64,000 nucleotides of DNA from Streptomyces sp. CB01201 (lineage in GTDB: Bacteria > Actinomycetota > Actinomycetes > Streptomycetales > Streptomycetaceae). The notes beneath the pieces are model-generated. The model did no database searches, was not told the DNA's origin, and saw nothing but the letters and a program-made list of their open reading frames with translations. The DNA lies in contig NZ_NNBJ01000001.1 of the NCBI RefSeq assembly GCF_002803085.1, forward strand, positions 866,656 through 930,655. Direction: 5' to 3'. This document shows, in pieces, positions 41,402-49,248 of this stretch. How positions within the stretch are numbered: the stretch's first letter is position 1; the number at the start of each line of letters is the position of its first letter. The translations under genes were made by a program, and so were the position numbers.

Positions 41402-41857
41402 TCACCTCAGGCCCAGCTGCTGTTGGCAGGCGCGTACGACCGAAGGGTCAAATCCGGTGCCCTTGGCCCAGGCGCACACCTGCCCGGGGTCATAACGGGG
41501 GCGGGGCTGTTCGCGGTGGTGATGCGGCGGGGTCGCGGGCGCGGGGTGCCGGGCGGCGGCCCGACGCTGGACCGGGGTGCGGTGAGCGGAGGTTGCCGTG
41601 TCCTGGCGCGGGCGGTCCGGGGCCGGCCCGTCCGGCGGCCGGACGCTGCCCGTGCCGCGGGTGGTGGGCGCCGAGCCGGTCGCCGGGGCCAGGGCCTCGC
41701 GGGCGGGCGCCTGCTCCGGCCCGGGCGACACGGCGGTGAGACGGCCGCCTTCCGGCTTCAGCTGCCGGTCGGGCGGCCCGGACTCGGAGGCGACCGAGAC
41801 GCAGCCTGTGGCGAGCAGCCCGGCGCACACGACGAGCAGCAGACGGGGCCGGGCCAT
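41402..41857 (-). CDS. Small putative lipoprotein
   Basis: The 151-residue protein has a lipoprotein signal peptide (RLLLVVCAGLLATGC, Cys19). The middle is Pro/Ala/Thr/Arg-rich and low in complexity, as in cell-wall-spanning linkers. The C-terminus is a short conserved-looking segment, YDPGQVCAWAKGTGFDPSVV followed by RACQQQLGLR, with two Cys residues that could form a disulphide. Related C-terminal segments occur in small streptomycete envelope proteins. Function is unknown. The ribosome binding site is weak. Confidence 0.7.
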   Translation of the reverse strand: MARPRLLLVVCAGLLATGCVSVASESGPPDRQLKPEGGRLTAVSPGPEQAPAREALAPATGSAPTTRGTGSVRPPDGPAPDRPRQDTATSAHRTPVQRRAAARHPAPATPPHHHREQPRPRYDPGQVCAWAKGTGFDPSVVRACQQQLGLR

Positions 41858-42352
41858 CAGGACGTCTCACCGGGGAGGGCCGTGGCTGTCGCCCCGGTGG
41901 TCGTCGTGGAACGGATGGCTGCCCTGGCGCGCATGCGCATGAATACCCCTCTTGGAAGCTCCTGTACTGGAGGAACTTCGTAGCGGGCGGTCGAGACGGA
42001 AGTCGAGCCGAGGGGAGGTCCGTTCATTCCTGAGCGTGAGAAACGTGATCATCGCACCGGGCGACCGTCGCGACGGTCCGCAGGCTCGCCGGTTCGCCGG
42101 GCGTCACCGGACGTCACGGTTCGCGTCCCGTGCGCAACGGGCACGTTCACACGGATGGCGTAACGCGCCCGGCCGCCCAGGACGGCTGCCGCCGTGCGTG
42201 GTGGCTGGGGGTGGTGGCCCGCGGGTGAGCCGTTGCGCACGGTCGGTTGCGGTCGCCGGGGCGGGTGGGATGTGGCGGGGTGGTAGCGAGGGCCGAGGCT
42301 CCGTGTGCGGATGCCGCCGTGCCCATCCCCCGACAGGTCAGGAGTGATCCGC
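41858..42352. other. Intergenic region with candidate SigB-type promoter
   Basis: No coding frame can be supported in these 495 bases. GGTT (42245-42248) is followed after 14 bases by GGGTGG (42263-42268), which fits the SigB/SigF-class promoter pattern of streptomycetes (GNNT-N14-16-GGGTAC) except for the last two bases. It lies about 85 bases upstream of the PRC-barrel/YsnF stress gene. Confidence 0.35.
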
Positions 42353-43174
42353 ATGAGTACCGGTGACATGTTCAACCGCCCCGAGGGTCTCAAGGGCTTG
42401 GTGGCTTACGACCCCGATGGAGAGAAGATCGGCGGGGTCGAACAGGTCTACCTGGCCGACGGCTCGGGCCGCCCGGAGTGGGTCACGGTCAAGACCGGCC
42501 TCTTCGGCACCAAGGAGTCGTTCGTGCCGCTGGCCGGCGCTCGCCGTGACGGCGACGCCCTGCACGTCGCGTATCCGAAGAGCCTGGTGAAGGACGCCCC
42601 GCGGCTGGACGCCGAGGAGCACCTCGACGCCGCGGCGGAAAGCGAGCTGTACCGCCACTACGGCGTCGACGGCTACGGCAAGCACACCCCGGGGCCCGGT
42701 GGCGCCGCCGGGAGCGTCGATGTCCCCGGGAATGCCACGGGTACGGACGTCCACGCCCGGTTCGCCGGTGACGAGGACGCCCTGATCCGGTCCGAGGAGC
42801 GGCTGCGGGTCGGTACCGAGAACGAAGAGGTCGGCCGGGCGCGACTGCGCAAGGTCGTCGTCACGGAGGACGTGACCACGACCGTCCCGGTCAGCCACGA
42901 GGAGGTTCGCGTCGTGCGCGAGCCGATCCGCGAGGGCGACCGCGCGCGCGTGGACATCGGTGAGGCGGAGACCGAGGTCACGCTCCACGCGGAGCGCCCG
43001 GTCGTGCGCAAGGAGGCCGTGCCGGTGGAGCGGGTGCGTCTGGAGACGGAGAAGGTCACCGAGCAGAAGGAGGTGTCCGACACCGTCCGCAAGGAAGAGA
43101 TCCGGTACGACGACGCCACCGGCAAGGACGAGCGCCGGCGCGGCGAGGGCGGCCGGGGCGACCGCCGTCGCTGA
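42353..43174 (+). CDS. PRC-barrel and DUF2382 (YsnF/AvaK) stress protein
   Basis: The 273-residue protein begins with a PRC-barrel-like domain (residues 8-85, LKGLVAYDPDGEKIGGVEQV, PEWVTVKTGLFG) and ends with the conserved DUF2382 domain (ALIRSEERLRVGTENEEVGR, VTTTVPVSHEEVRVVREPI and the repeated EKVTEQKEVSDTVRKEEIR). The protein is highly charged and lacks a signal peptide. Members are linked to stress responses and biofilms in other genera; no biochemical activity is known. The ATG at 42353 follows AGGAG. A candidate SigB-type promoter precedes it and a strong hairpin follows. Confidence 0.88.
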   Translation: MSTGDMFNRPEGLKGLVAYDPDGEKIGGVEQVYLADGSGRPEWVTVKTGLFGTKESFVPLAGARRDGDALHVAYPKSLVKDAPRLDAEEHLDAAAESELYRHYGVDGYGKHTPGPGGAAGSVDVPGNATGTDVHARFAGDEDALIRSEERLRVGTENEEVGRARLRKVVVTEDVTTTVPVSHEEVRVVREPIREGDRARVDIGEAETEVTLHAERPVVRKEAVPVERVRLETEKVTEQKEVSDTVRKEEIRYDDATGKDERRRGEGGRGDRRR

Positions 43175-43198
43175 CCGGCGTCGCCTGCGACACATGTG

Positions 43199-43246
43199 AC
43201 GCGGTCTCCCTCCACTCCCGGCATGCGGGGTGGAGGGAGACCGCGT
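43199..43246 (+). terminator. Hairpin terminator after the DUF2382 gene
   Basis: A perfect 17-bp stem (43199-43215 with 43230-43246) continues through an inner CCCG/CGGG pairing in the loop. It lies 25 bases after the stop and has no T-run. Confidence 0.8.
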
Positions 43247-43323
43247 TGCGAGCGCTCGGCGCACCGACGGCCGGTGGCTGCCGGAGCCGTGCCGAGACGG
43301 CCGTGAAGGGTCCGCTCGGGAAC

Positions 43324-43413
43324 TCAGCGGCGATGACGGTTGTGGTGTGGGCTGCGCAGGGTGAGGACGACCGCGAGAGCGACGGGCACGAGGATGAGCG
43401 TCGTGAACATCAT
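43324..43413 (-). CDS. Possible 29-residue membrane peptide
   Basis: A short frame encodes MMFTTLILVPVALAVVLTLR and a basic His/Arg tail, i.e. one membrane segment with a positive end, typical of small membrane peptides. No good ribosome binding site is visible, and I recognise no family. It lies in a 426-base gap between the DUF2382 and methyltransferase genes (43175-43600), the rest of which holds nothing except the terminator. Confidence 0.3.
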   Translation of the reverse strand: MMFTTLILVPVALAVVLTLRSPHHNRHRR

Positions 43414-43600
43414 GCAAGACGCGTGCCCGTGACGCCGCGCCCTACACGCGCTGTCACCCGTGCGGGACGGTCCGCTGCTGCAACCGCTCCCTTGTTCCAC
43501 CTGCGTGGATCCTCGTTCCCGGCGCTCGTCCGGGGTGAACGGCAACACGTTCGGGGTATCCGCCGCCTGCGCGCGAACCGCTGCCCCGGGCGGGCGTACG

Positions 43601-44347
43601 TCAGGCGCGGCAGCGCAGCATCTCGAAGGCCGGGTTGGCCCGGTAGTCCGCCCAGAACGCGTCCCCGTACGCCTCGATCCCCGTGGGCGACACCGTGGTC
43701 GGCACCCAGGTGAGCTCGCTGAAGCCCGCCTTGGTGAGTGCGGTCTCGAACACCTCGCGCCGTGCGAGCCCCGAAGTGAACGAGATCGGAACGCCCTCCA
43801 GCAGAGCGGTGGTCCGCACCCGGGGGCCGGTTTCGAACTCCTCACCCGTCAGCTCGGTGAGGAATCCGTACGGGCGCGGCGACGGCCCGGAGAAGTCGTA
43901 GTCCGGTGTCTGGTGGAGCATGAAGAAGTCGCCGCCGCTCTTGAGGTTTTCGTGGACACGACGACACAGAAGCTCGAACTGGCCCACCGTTTCGGCGTAG
44001 TTGAGCAGCATCACCGCGGTCGCCACGTCGAACGGCTGCTCCGCGGGCGGCAGGTCGGCCACATCGCCCACCGCGTACCGAACACCCAGTGGGTTCGCCC
44101 GCTCGATGCCCAGGGCGGCGGCGATCATCTCGCCGGAGACATCGATGCCGAACACGTCCGCCGCACCGCGCCGTTTCACCTCACGGCTGTAGAAGCCGGT
44201 GCCGCAGGCCAGGTCGATCACCTTCTTGCCGGTGACGTCGCCGACCAGGGCGAGGAAGCTGGGTGCCTCCACGTACCGGGCCAACGGCAGCGCCTTGAAC
44301 CCCTCGAACGCCTCGCCGATCCCGTCGTACGTCTCCTGTGTGCTCAC
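43601..44347 (-). CDS. Class I SAM-dependent methyltransferase
   Basis: The 248-residue enzyme has a clear SAM-binding fold: VIDLACGTGFYSREV is motif I, VFGIDVSGEMI motif II, and DVATAVMLLNYAET motif IV. The N-terminal residues TQETYDGIGEAFEGFKALPL and the C-terminal half with a DFSGPSPRPYGF segment form the substrate part. It resembles the small-molecule O- or C-methyltransferases of streptomycetes; the substrate is not evident. The GTG at 44347 follows GGGAGGAG. It stands alone between stress-type genes. Confidence 0.9.
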   Translation of the reverse strand: MSTQETYDGIGEAFEGFKALPLARYVEAPSFLALVGDVTGKKVIDLACGTGFYSREVKRRGAADVFGIDVSGEMIAAALGIERANPLGVRYAVGDVADLPPAEQPFDVATAVMLLNYAETVGQFELLCRRVHENLKSGGDFFMLHQTPDYDFSGPSPRPYGFLTELTGEEFETGPRVRTTALLEGVPISFTSGLARREVFETALTKAGFSELTWVPTTVSPTGIEAYGDAFWADYRANPAFEMLRCRA

Positions 44348-44470
44348 CGCACACTCCTCCCGTAATGATGTCCTGGTTCGGACACCCGGCAGTCTCTCCA
44401 CACGTGGTGGAAGGCCCGTACTGGCAGAAGCTCCAAAGATCGGTCGGGTCGGGGCGGGGGTCGCACGAAC

Positions 44471-44507
44471 GAGGGGCGGCCACCCGGCATCCGGGTGGCC
44501 GCCCCTC
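44471..44507 (-). terminator. Hairpin terminator after the PRC-barrel gene
   Basis: A perfect 17-bp stem (44471-44487 with 44491-44507) encloses a three-base CAT loop, 61 bases beyond the minus-strand PRC-barrel stop. Its right arm overlaps the first copy of the direct repeat listed next. Confidence 0.75.
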
Positions 44508-44539
44508 GCTGTGGACCGGGCCGCCCCTCGCTGTGGACC
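44497..44539. repeat. 22-bp-period direct repeat next to terminator
   Basis: The 21-base unit GGCCGCCCCTCGCTGTGGAC (plus C) occurs at 44497-44517 and 44519-44539 without mismatch; a degenerate third copy may follow at 44541-44560. It looks like a local duplication that copied one arm of the terminator. Confidence 0.8.
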
Positions 44540-44568
44540 AGGCCGGCCGTTGCTGTATTCCGGGCCGG

Positions 44569-44937
44569 TCAGGCGGGCCTGCCGCCGAAGGGGGCGCCGG
44601 TGCCGTAGTAGGTGCCGAGTTCCTCGTTGTAACCGGAATTGCCGAGGTGCTTGTCCCGGTCGAACTCGGGGGCGTTCTTGATCTGCTCCTTGGTGCGGTC
44701 CACGTAGATCTTCTGCTCGTCCGCGTCGATGCGTTCGATCGTGCCGGCGGGCAGGAGTACTTCCTTGCCGAAGATCCACGGACCGGTGTCGACCACGATG
44801 TAGGCGGATCCCACCTCGTCCGAGTGCTTGTCGACCTTGCCGATGGAGCCGTCCGTCGCCTCGACCTTGTAGCCCGTCAGATCGGCACCGGCCAGGCGGC
44901 CGGACGTCTCGCGGTAACCCCAGATGCTGTCGGACAT
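44569..44937 (-). CDS. PRC-barrel domain protein
   Basis: The 122-residue protein is a single PRC-barrel domain: LTGYKVEATDGSIGKVDKHS, SAYIVVDTGPWIFGKEVLLP and ERIDADEQKIYVDRTKEQIK. The C-terminus ends with the common Streptomyces tail NEELGTYYGTGAPFGGRPA. Such proteins are small soluble barrels of unknown role, often induced with osmotic or general stress genes. The ATG at 44937 follows GAAGGGG. It belongs to the same kind of stress gene set as the DUF2382 protein at 42353. Confidence 0.9.
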   Translation of the reverse strand: MSDSIWGYRETSGRLAGADLTGYKVEATDGSIGKVDKHSDEVGSAYIVVDTGPWIFGKEVLLPAGTIERIDADEQKIYVDRTKEQIKNAPEFDRDKHLGNSGYNEELGTYYGTGAPFGGRPA

Positions 44938-45129
44938 GAGAACAACCCCTTCATCAATTCCATCGATCGCGCTATCCGCGGCCCTGTTTCCTTCTCTCGA
45001 TTTCCGTCTCTCGAATGGGAGAACCGGGAGGTGGACGAGATCCGCTGACGCTCCAGGTGCCCCCGAATATCCGTTCCACGCGGGCAATCGGCGATTTCTC
45101 GCGGGCGCCGTAGGGAATTCGCCGGCGCC

Positions 45130-45390
45130 TCAACCCGTCGATTCGTGGGGGACGGGATGATCGGGCCGCTTGCTTCCGGAGTGCGGGGCCCCACGACGAC
45201 CCGTGCCCGCCTCGTCGGTGTCCGGGATCCCGGGATCGGGCCGCTCACTCCGCGCACCGGCCGCGGACCGGTCCGGCGCTTCCCACGGATCACCGTCGGC
45301 GCCGGCCTGCTGGTCGGGCAGATCGTGGGGTATCGGCTCGGGTACGGGAGCCCCGGCGGCTCCCGGCCCTTCGGGCCTGCGGTCGCTCAT
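45130..45390 (-). CDS. Small acidic Pro-rich hypothetical protein
   Basis: The 86-residue protein (MSDRRPEGPGAAGAPVPEPI ...) is Pro, Asp and Glu-rich and probably disordered. It contains DLPDQQAGADGDPWEAPDRS and ends KRPDHPVPHESTG. Similar short acidic proteins are frequent in streptomycetes. No function is known. The start is the first ATG that begins this compositional block; a longer frame of 64 residues upstream is basic and unlike it. Confidence 0.6.
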   Translation of the reverse strand: MSDRRPEGPGAAGAPVPEPIPHDLPDQQAGADGDPWEAPDRSAAGARSERPDPGIPDTDEAGTGRRGAPHSGSKRPDHPVPHESTG

Positions 45391-45641
45391 GGCGAAGTAC
45401 TCGCTTTCGGTCGGCGCTGTGTCGCGCTGCGCGTACCCCGCCGGGCGCGGGTGATTCCGCCCGAAAACGGCTTCCGGACGGGGCACTTGAACGTACTGGG
45501 CCCGTCCCTGGGCAGCGCGCGTGCGGTGCCGGGCGGACTGGCGCGGAGCGGCCTGCGCACCGCGCGGAACTAACCTGGTCACAGGCAGGGCACTTCGACA
45601 GGGTTCGGTACGCGGCGGGACGCGCCGCGGGCGGGGGAGAG

Positions 45642-46910
45642 ATGGCGGCGAAGTCGCGCGGCGGTGTGGTGGTTCGCGGGGTGGGGATGGGAGGCGCGCC
45701 CCGGCCCAGCGATCGCGCCTCGATCCGGCGGACCAACCTCGGTCTGGTGCTGCGTCTGCTGCGCGACGCCGGTCCCCGGTCGCGCGCGCAGATCGCGGCG
45801 GACACCGGTCTGCCGCGCCCCACCGTCACCAACCTGGTCGCCGAACTCGTCGAGCTGCGCCTGGTGCGCGAAGGGGACTCGCAGCGGGAGGGCGCCGTGG
45901 GGCGACCGGGGGTGAGCGTCGAGATCGACGGCCGGACCATCTGCGGCCTGGGTCTGGAGATCAACGCCGACTACATCAGCGCCGTGGCCCGGTCCCTGCG
46001 CGGTGACTGCGTCTTCGAACGCCGGATCCCGCTCGACGTCCGCGCCACCGGGCCCGAAGCGGTGCTGGACACGACAGCCGAGCTGATCCGCGCGGCCGAC
46101 GCGGCCGTGAGCAGGGTCGACGCCCGGCTCGTGGGCGCGGCGCTGGGAGCGCCCGGCAACATCGACCTCGGCACCGGCCGCGTCCTGTACGCCCCGAACA
46201 TCGGCTGGCGGGACGTGCCGGCCCTGGCCGGACTGCGCGGACGCCTGGGCCGGGCCGCTCCGCTGCTGCACCTGGAGAACGACGCGAAGCTGGGCGCCAT
46301 CGCCGAGTATGCGATCGCCTCGGCCGCCGGCATCCACGACCTGATCTCCATCACGGGCGACATCGGCGTCGGCGGCGGCATCATCAGCGGTGGCCGACTC
46401 ATGCGCGGCGCCCGGGGCTTCGCCGGCGAGATCGGCCACATGCCGCTCGCCCCCGGCGGCCGGCTCTGCAACTGCGGCCGCCGCGGCTGCTGGGAGACCA
46501 TGGTGGGCCTCGGCGCCCTGCTGCGCCACGCCGCCGACCCGGACGACGCCGTCCATGACGCGGCCCTGGACGTCGCCACGCGCCTCGCCGAGCTGCGAGG
46601 GCGGGCGGAGGCGGGCGACCCCCGCACCCTGGCCGCGCTGGACCACATCGCCGACGGCCTCTGCCTCGGCATCGCGCTCTTGGCCGATGTGCTCAACCCG
46701 CGCGCGGTCGTCCTCGGCGGCTATTTCCCGGTCTTCGCCGACCAGATCCTGGACCGCGTACGCGAAGGCGTGGCGCGCCGCGTCATGGCCCCCGACTCGG
46801 GCGGCTGCGAGATCCTCCCCTCGCCCCTGGGCCTGGACGCCGCGGCCCGCGGCGGGGCCCATCTCGCCCTCGACGCCGTGTACGAGGACCCGAGCGCGGC
46901 CGTTGTGTGA
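45642..46910 (+). CDS. ROK-family transcriptional regulator
   Basis: The 422-residue protein has an N-terminal winged helix (RRTNLGLVLRLLRDAGPRSR, AQIAADTGLPRPTVTNLVAE) and a ROK sugar-kinase-like domain. The latter shows GAPGNIDLGTGRVLYAPNIG, DIGVGGGIISGGRLMRGARG, EIGHMPLAP and the zinc motif CNCGRRGCWE. Proteins of this type are NagC/Mlc/XylR-like regulators of sugar uptake and use. No kinase role is expected because of the DNA-binding part. It is convergent with the histidine kinase gene; targets are not obvious locally. Confidence 0.94.
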   Translation: MAAKSRGGVVVRGVGMGGAPRPSDRASIRRTNLGLVLRLLRDAGPRSRAQIAADTGLPRPTVTNLVAELVELRLVREGDSQREGAVGRPGVSVEIDGRTICGLGLEINADYISAVARSLRGDCVFERRIPLDVRATGPEAVLDTTAELIRAADAAVSRVDARLVGAALGAPGNIDLGTGRVLYAPNIGWRDVPALAGLRGRLGRAAPLLHLENDAKLGAIAEYAIASAAGIHDLISITGDIGVGGGIISGGRLMRGARGFAGEIGHMPLAPGGRLCNCGRRGCWETMVGLGALLRHAADPDDAVHDAALDVATRLAELRGRAEAGDPRTLAALDHIADGLCLGIALLADVLNPRAVVLGGYFPVFADQILDRVREGVARRVMAPDSGGCEILPSPLGLDAAARGGAHLALDAVYEDPSAAVV

Positions 46911-46922
46911 GGGCCAGGACGG

Positions 46923-48347
46923 TCAACGGGGGAGCGCCATCCGGAACGTCGTGTCGCCGGGCCGGCTGGTGACGGCGATGGTTCCGCCGTGGGCGGCGGT
47001 GACGGCCTGGACGATCGCCAGGCCGAGGCCGGTGCTGCCGGTCGTGCGGGAGCGGGCGTGGTCGCCGCGCACGAACCGGCCGAAGACCTCCGTCTGAAGG
47101 TCCTCGGGAATGCCGGGACCGTCGTCGCTCACGCTCACGGACACCTCGGTGCGCTCGGCGGCGAGCGCGACCGTGACCGAGGTGCCGGGCGGAGTGTGGG
47201 TACGGGCGGTGGCGAGAAGGTTGCCGATGGCCTGCTGGAGGCGGTGGGCGTCACCGGTGATGTCGACGGGCGCCTCGGGCAGGTCGAGGAGCCAACGGTG
47301 GCCGGCCCCCGAAGCACGCGCGTCGTCCACGGCGTTGAGGACGAGCAGCGTCAGATCGACGGGGTCGTGATCGAGCGGACGCCCGGCGTCCAGGCGGGCC
47401 AGCAGCAGCAGATCGTCCACGAGCCGGGTCATGCGCCGGGACTCGCCGTCGACGCGTTCCAGGGCATGGCGCACCTCCGCCGGGACGGGCCCGTGGTGGC
47501 GCAGCGCGAGTTCGGCGTGACCGCGGATGTTGGCGACCGGGGTGCGCAGCTCGTGGCTGGCGTCGGCGGCGAAGTGCCGCAGCCGCTGCTCACCGGCCTG
47601 GCGGCGGGTGAGCGCGTCCTCGACATGACCGAGCATGTGGTTCAGCGCGCCGCCGACCTGACCCACCTCCGTATGCGGATCGGCGTCCGGCAGCGGCCCC
47701 GGCATGGCGATCTCCCCACTGGCGAGCGGGAGTTCGGCCACCTCCGCCGCGCGCGCGGTGACCCTCTGCAAGGGGCGCAGCCGGATCCGTACCCACAGGG
47801 CGGCCGCGAAGCCGGTGACGACGAGGGCGGCGCCGAAGAGTGCGGCCTCGACGGCTTCGAGGCGGTGGACCGTCTCCTCCACCGGGTGCAGGGGCAGGCC
47901 CGTGAGGAGGATGTCCTGGTCGTCCCCGCGCACGGCCATCACCCGGTAGGCGTGCAGCGGGGCGAGGCGCAGGGTGTGGCCGTGCCCGTCCGCGGGAACG
48001 GCCGCCAAGGCGCGGCGGCCCGCGGCGTCGGGCGCGAGAGTGCGGTCGGTGGCGTCGGCCACGACGGCGGCCTGAGTGACCGTGCCGTTCAGGAGCCGGG
48101 CGCCGAAGGTACCCTCGGCCTGCCCCCGGGTGTCGGGCCGGTTGTCGGCGTCCGGGGTCGCCTCGTGCTCCAGGCTGGCGGCGAACCGGCCGCCGGAGGA
48201 GGCGAGTTGCTCGTCCAGACGCCCGATCAGGAATCCCCGCAGGGCCACGGCGGTGGCGGTGCCGACGGCGAGACAGGCGAGGGCGAGCAGCACGACGAGC
48301 CCCACGGTGAGCTGCCCGCGCAAGGTGCGCGGCGGCAGCCGCCTCAT
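46923..48347 (-). CDS. Sensor histidine kinase
   Basis: The 474-residue membrane kinase has a first membrane segment at 12-34, an extracytoplasmic sensor of about 130 residues, a second segment at about 167-186, then a HAMP linker (LRPLQRVTARAAEVAELPLA). The H-box is FAADASHELRTPVANI with His265, and the ATPase part shows N-box LQQAIGNLLATARTH, G1 VSDDGPGIPED and G2 STGLGLAIVQAV. Its start overlaps the response regulator stop as ATGA. The pair is divergent from the ferric-reductase-like/FMN/ApbE operon and may sense a redox or envelope signal to control it; that is inferred from position. Confidence 0.95.
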   Translation of the reverse strand: MRRLPPRTLRGQLTVGLVVLLALACLAVGTATAVALRGFLIGRLDEQLASSGGRFAASLEHEATPDADNRPDTRGQAEGTFGARLLNGTVTQAAVVADATDRTLAPDAAGRRALAAVPADGHGHTLRLAPLHAYRVMAVRGDDQDILLTGLPLHPVEETVHRLEAVEAALFGAALVVTGFAAALWVRIRLRPLQRVTARAAEVAELPLASGEIAMPGPLPDADPHTEVGQVGGALNHMLGHVEDALTRRQAGEQRLRHFAADASHELRTPVANIRGHAELALRHHGPVPAEVRHALERVDGESRRMTRLVDDLLLLARLDAGRPLDHDPVDLTLLVLNAVDDARASGAGHRWLLDLPEAPVDITGDAHRLQQAIGNLLATARTHTPPGTSVTVALAAERTEVSVSVSDDGPGIPEDLQTEVFGRFVRGDHARSRTTGSTGLGLAIVQAVTAAHGGTIAVTSRPGDTTFRMALPR

Positions 48348-49078
48348 GAGGCATCCGGCTTGAGGACGTAACCGACACCGCGCACGGTGTGGATCATCGG
48401 AGCCCGCCCGGCGTCGATCTTCTTGCGCAGATAGCTGATGTACAGCTCGACGATGTGGGCCCGGCCGCCGAAGTCGTACGCCCAGACCCGGTCGAGGATC
48501 TGCTCCTTGGACAGCACGCGGCGGGGATTGCGCATCAGGAACCGCAGGAGTTCGAACTCCGTACGGGAAAGGTCCAGAGCGACGCCGGCGCGATGGACCT
48601 CCCTGGCCTCCTCGTCCATGGTGAGGTCCCCGACGGTCAGCCGGTGCGCGCCGGGTGCGGCGGCCATCCCGGCCCGCCGCAGCAGACCGCGCAGCCGGGC
48701 CAGTACCTCTTCGAGGCTGTAGGGCTTGGTCACATAGTCGTCGCCCCCGGCGGTGATACCGGCGATGCGGTCCTCGACCGTGTCACGGGCGGTCAGGAAG
48801 AGCACACACACCCGAGGTGCCTCGCGGCGCAGGGCCCGCAGCACGCGCAGCCCGTCGAGGTCGGGCAGCATCCAGTCCAGGACCACCGCGTCGGGGCGGA
48901 AGTCGCGGGCGACCGCGAGCGCGCTCGTCCCGTCCCCGGCGCTGCGCACCCGCCAGCCTTCGGCGGTCATGACGGCGCTGAGCACGTCGGTGACATCGGG
49001 TTCGTCGTCCACGACCAGGACCCGTACGGGCGCTCCGTCGGGGCGGTGCAGCTGGGAAGGGGGGTGCGGCTCGTTCAT
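48344..49078 (-). CDS. OmpR-family response regulator
   Basis: The 244-residue regulator has a receiver domain with VLVVDDEP, phosphoacceptor Asp68 in VVLDWMLPDLDGL, and Lys in YVTKPYS. The OmpR winged helix follows (LDLSRTEFELLRFLMRNPRR, AHIVELYISYLRKKID, VRGVGYVL). The ATG at 49078 is chosen because the receiver begins soon after; the upstream extension is unlike protein. It is translationally coupled to the kinase. The intergenic region toward the flavoprotein operon holds inverted 8-base repeats that could be its binding sites. Confidence 0.95.
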   Translation of the reverse strand: MNEPHPPSQLHRPDGAPVRVLVVDDEPDVTDVLSAVMTAEGWRVRSAGDGTSALAVARDFRPDAVVLDWMLPDLDGLRVLRALRREAPRVCVLFLTARDTVEDRIAGITAGGDDYVTKPYSLEEVLARLRGLLRRAGMAAAPGAHRLTVGDLTMDEEAREVHRAGVALDLSRTEFELLRFLMRNPRRVLSKEQILDRVWAYDFGGRAHIVELYISYLRKKIDAGRAPMIHTVRGVGYVLKPDAS

Positions 49079-49135
49079 CGTTCCCCAGCATCCCCCGGCC
49101 CCGCGTGCCCCGGGGCGCACCGTTCCTTTGAGTTT

Positions 49136-49181
49136 CCTCTGAATCGGCTCCGAGGACGGCCGCGGGCGGCGCTTTCAGAGG
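49136..49181. promoter_or_regulatory. Inverted repeats between response regulator and flavoprotein operon
   Basis: CCTCTGAA (49136-49143) and TTCAGAGG (49174-49181) are exact inverted copies, with a related TTCACAGAGG at 49183-49192. They lie in the 170-base divergent region and resemble paired half-sites for an OmpR-type regulator, though the spacing of 30 bases between arms is large. Confidence 0.45.
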
Positions 49182-49248
49182 GTTCACAGAGGTTCGGCTG
49201 TGAGGCTGGCCGCTCCTCGCCCGGACGAGCCCCTATGGGAGGCGCCCG

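Noticed and set aside
41858..42347. Plus-strand frame of about 130 residues in the gap before the DUF2382 gene
   Set aside because: Arg/Gly/Pro-rich throughout, no ribosome binding site and no domain; the region is better read as non-coding.
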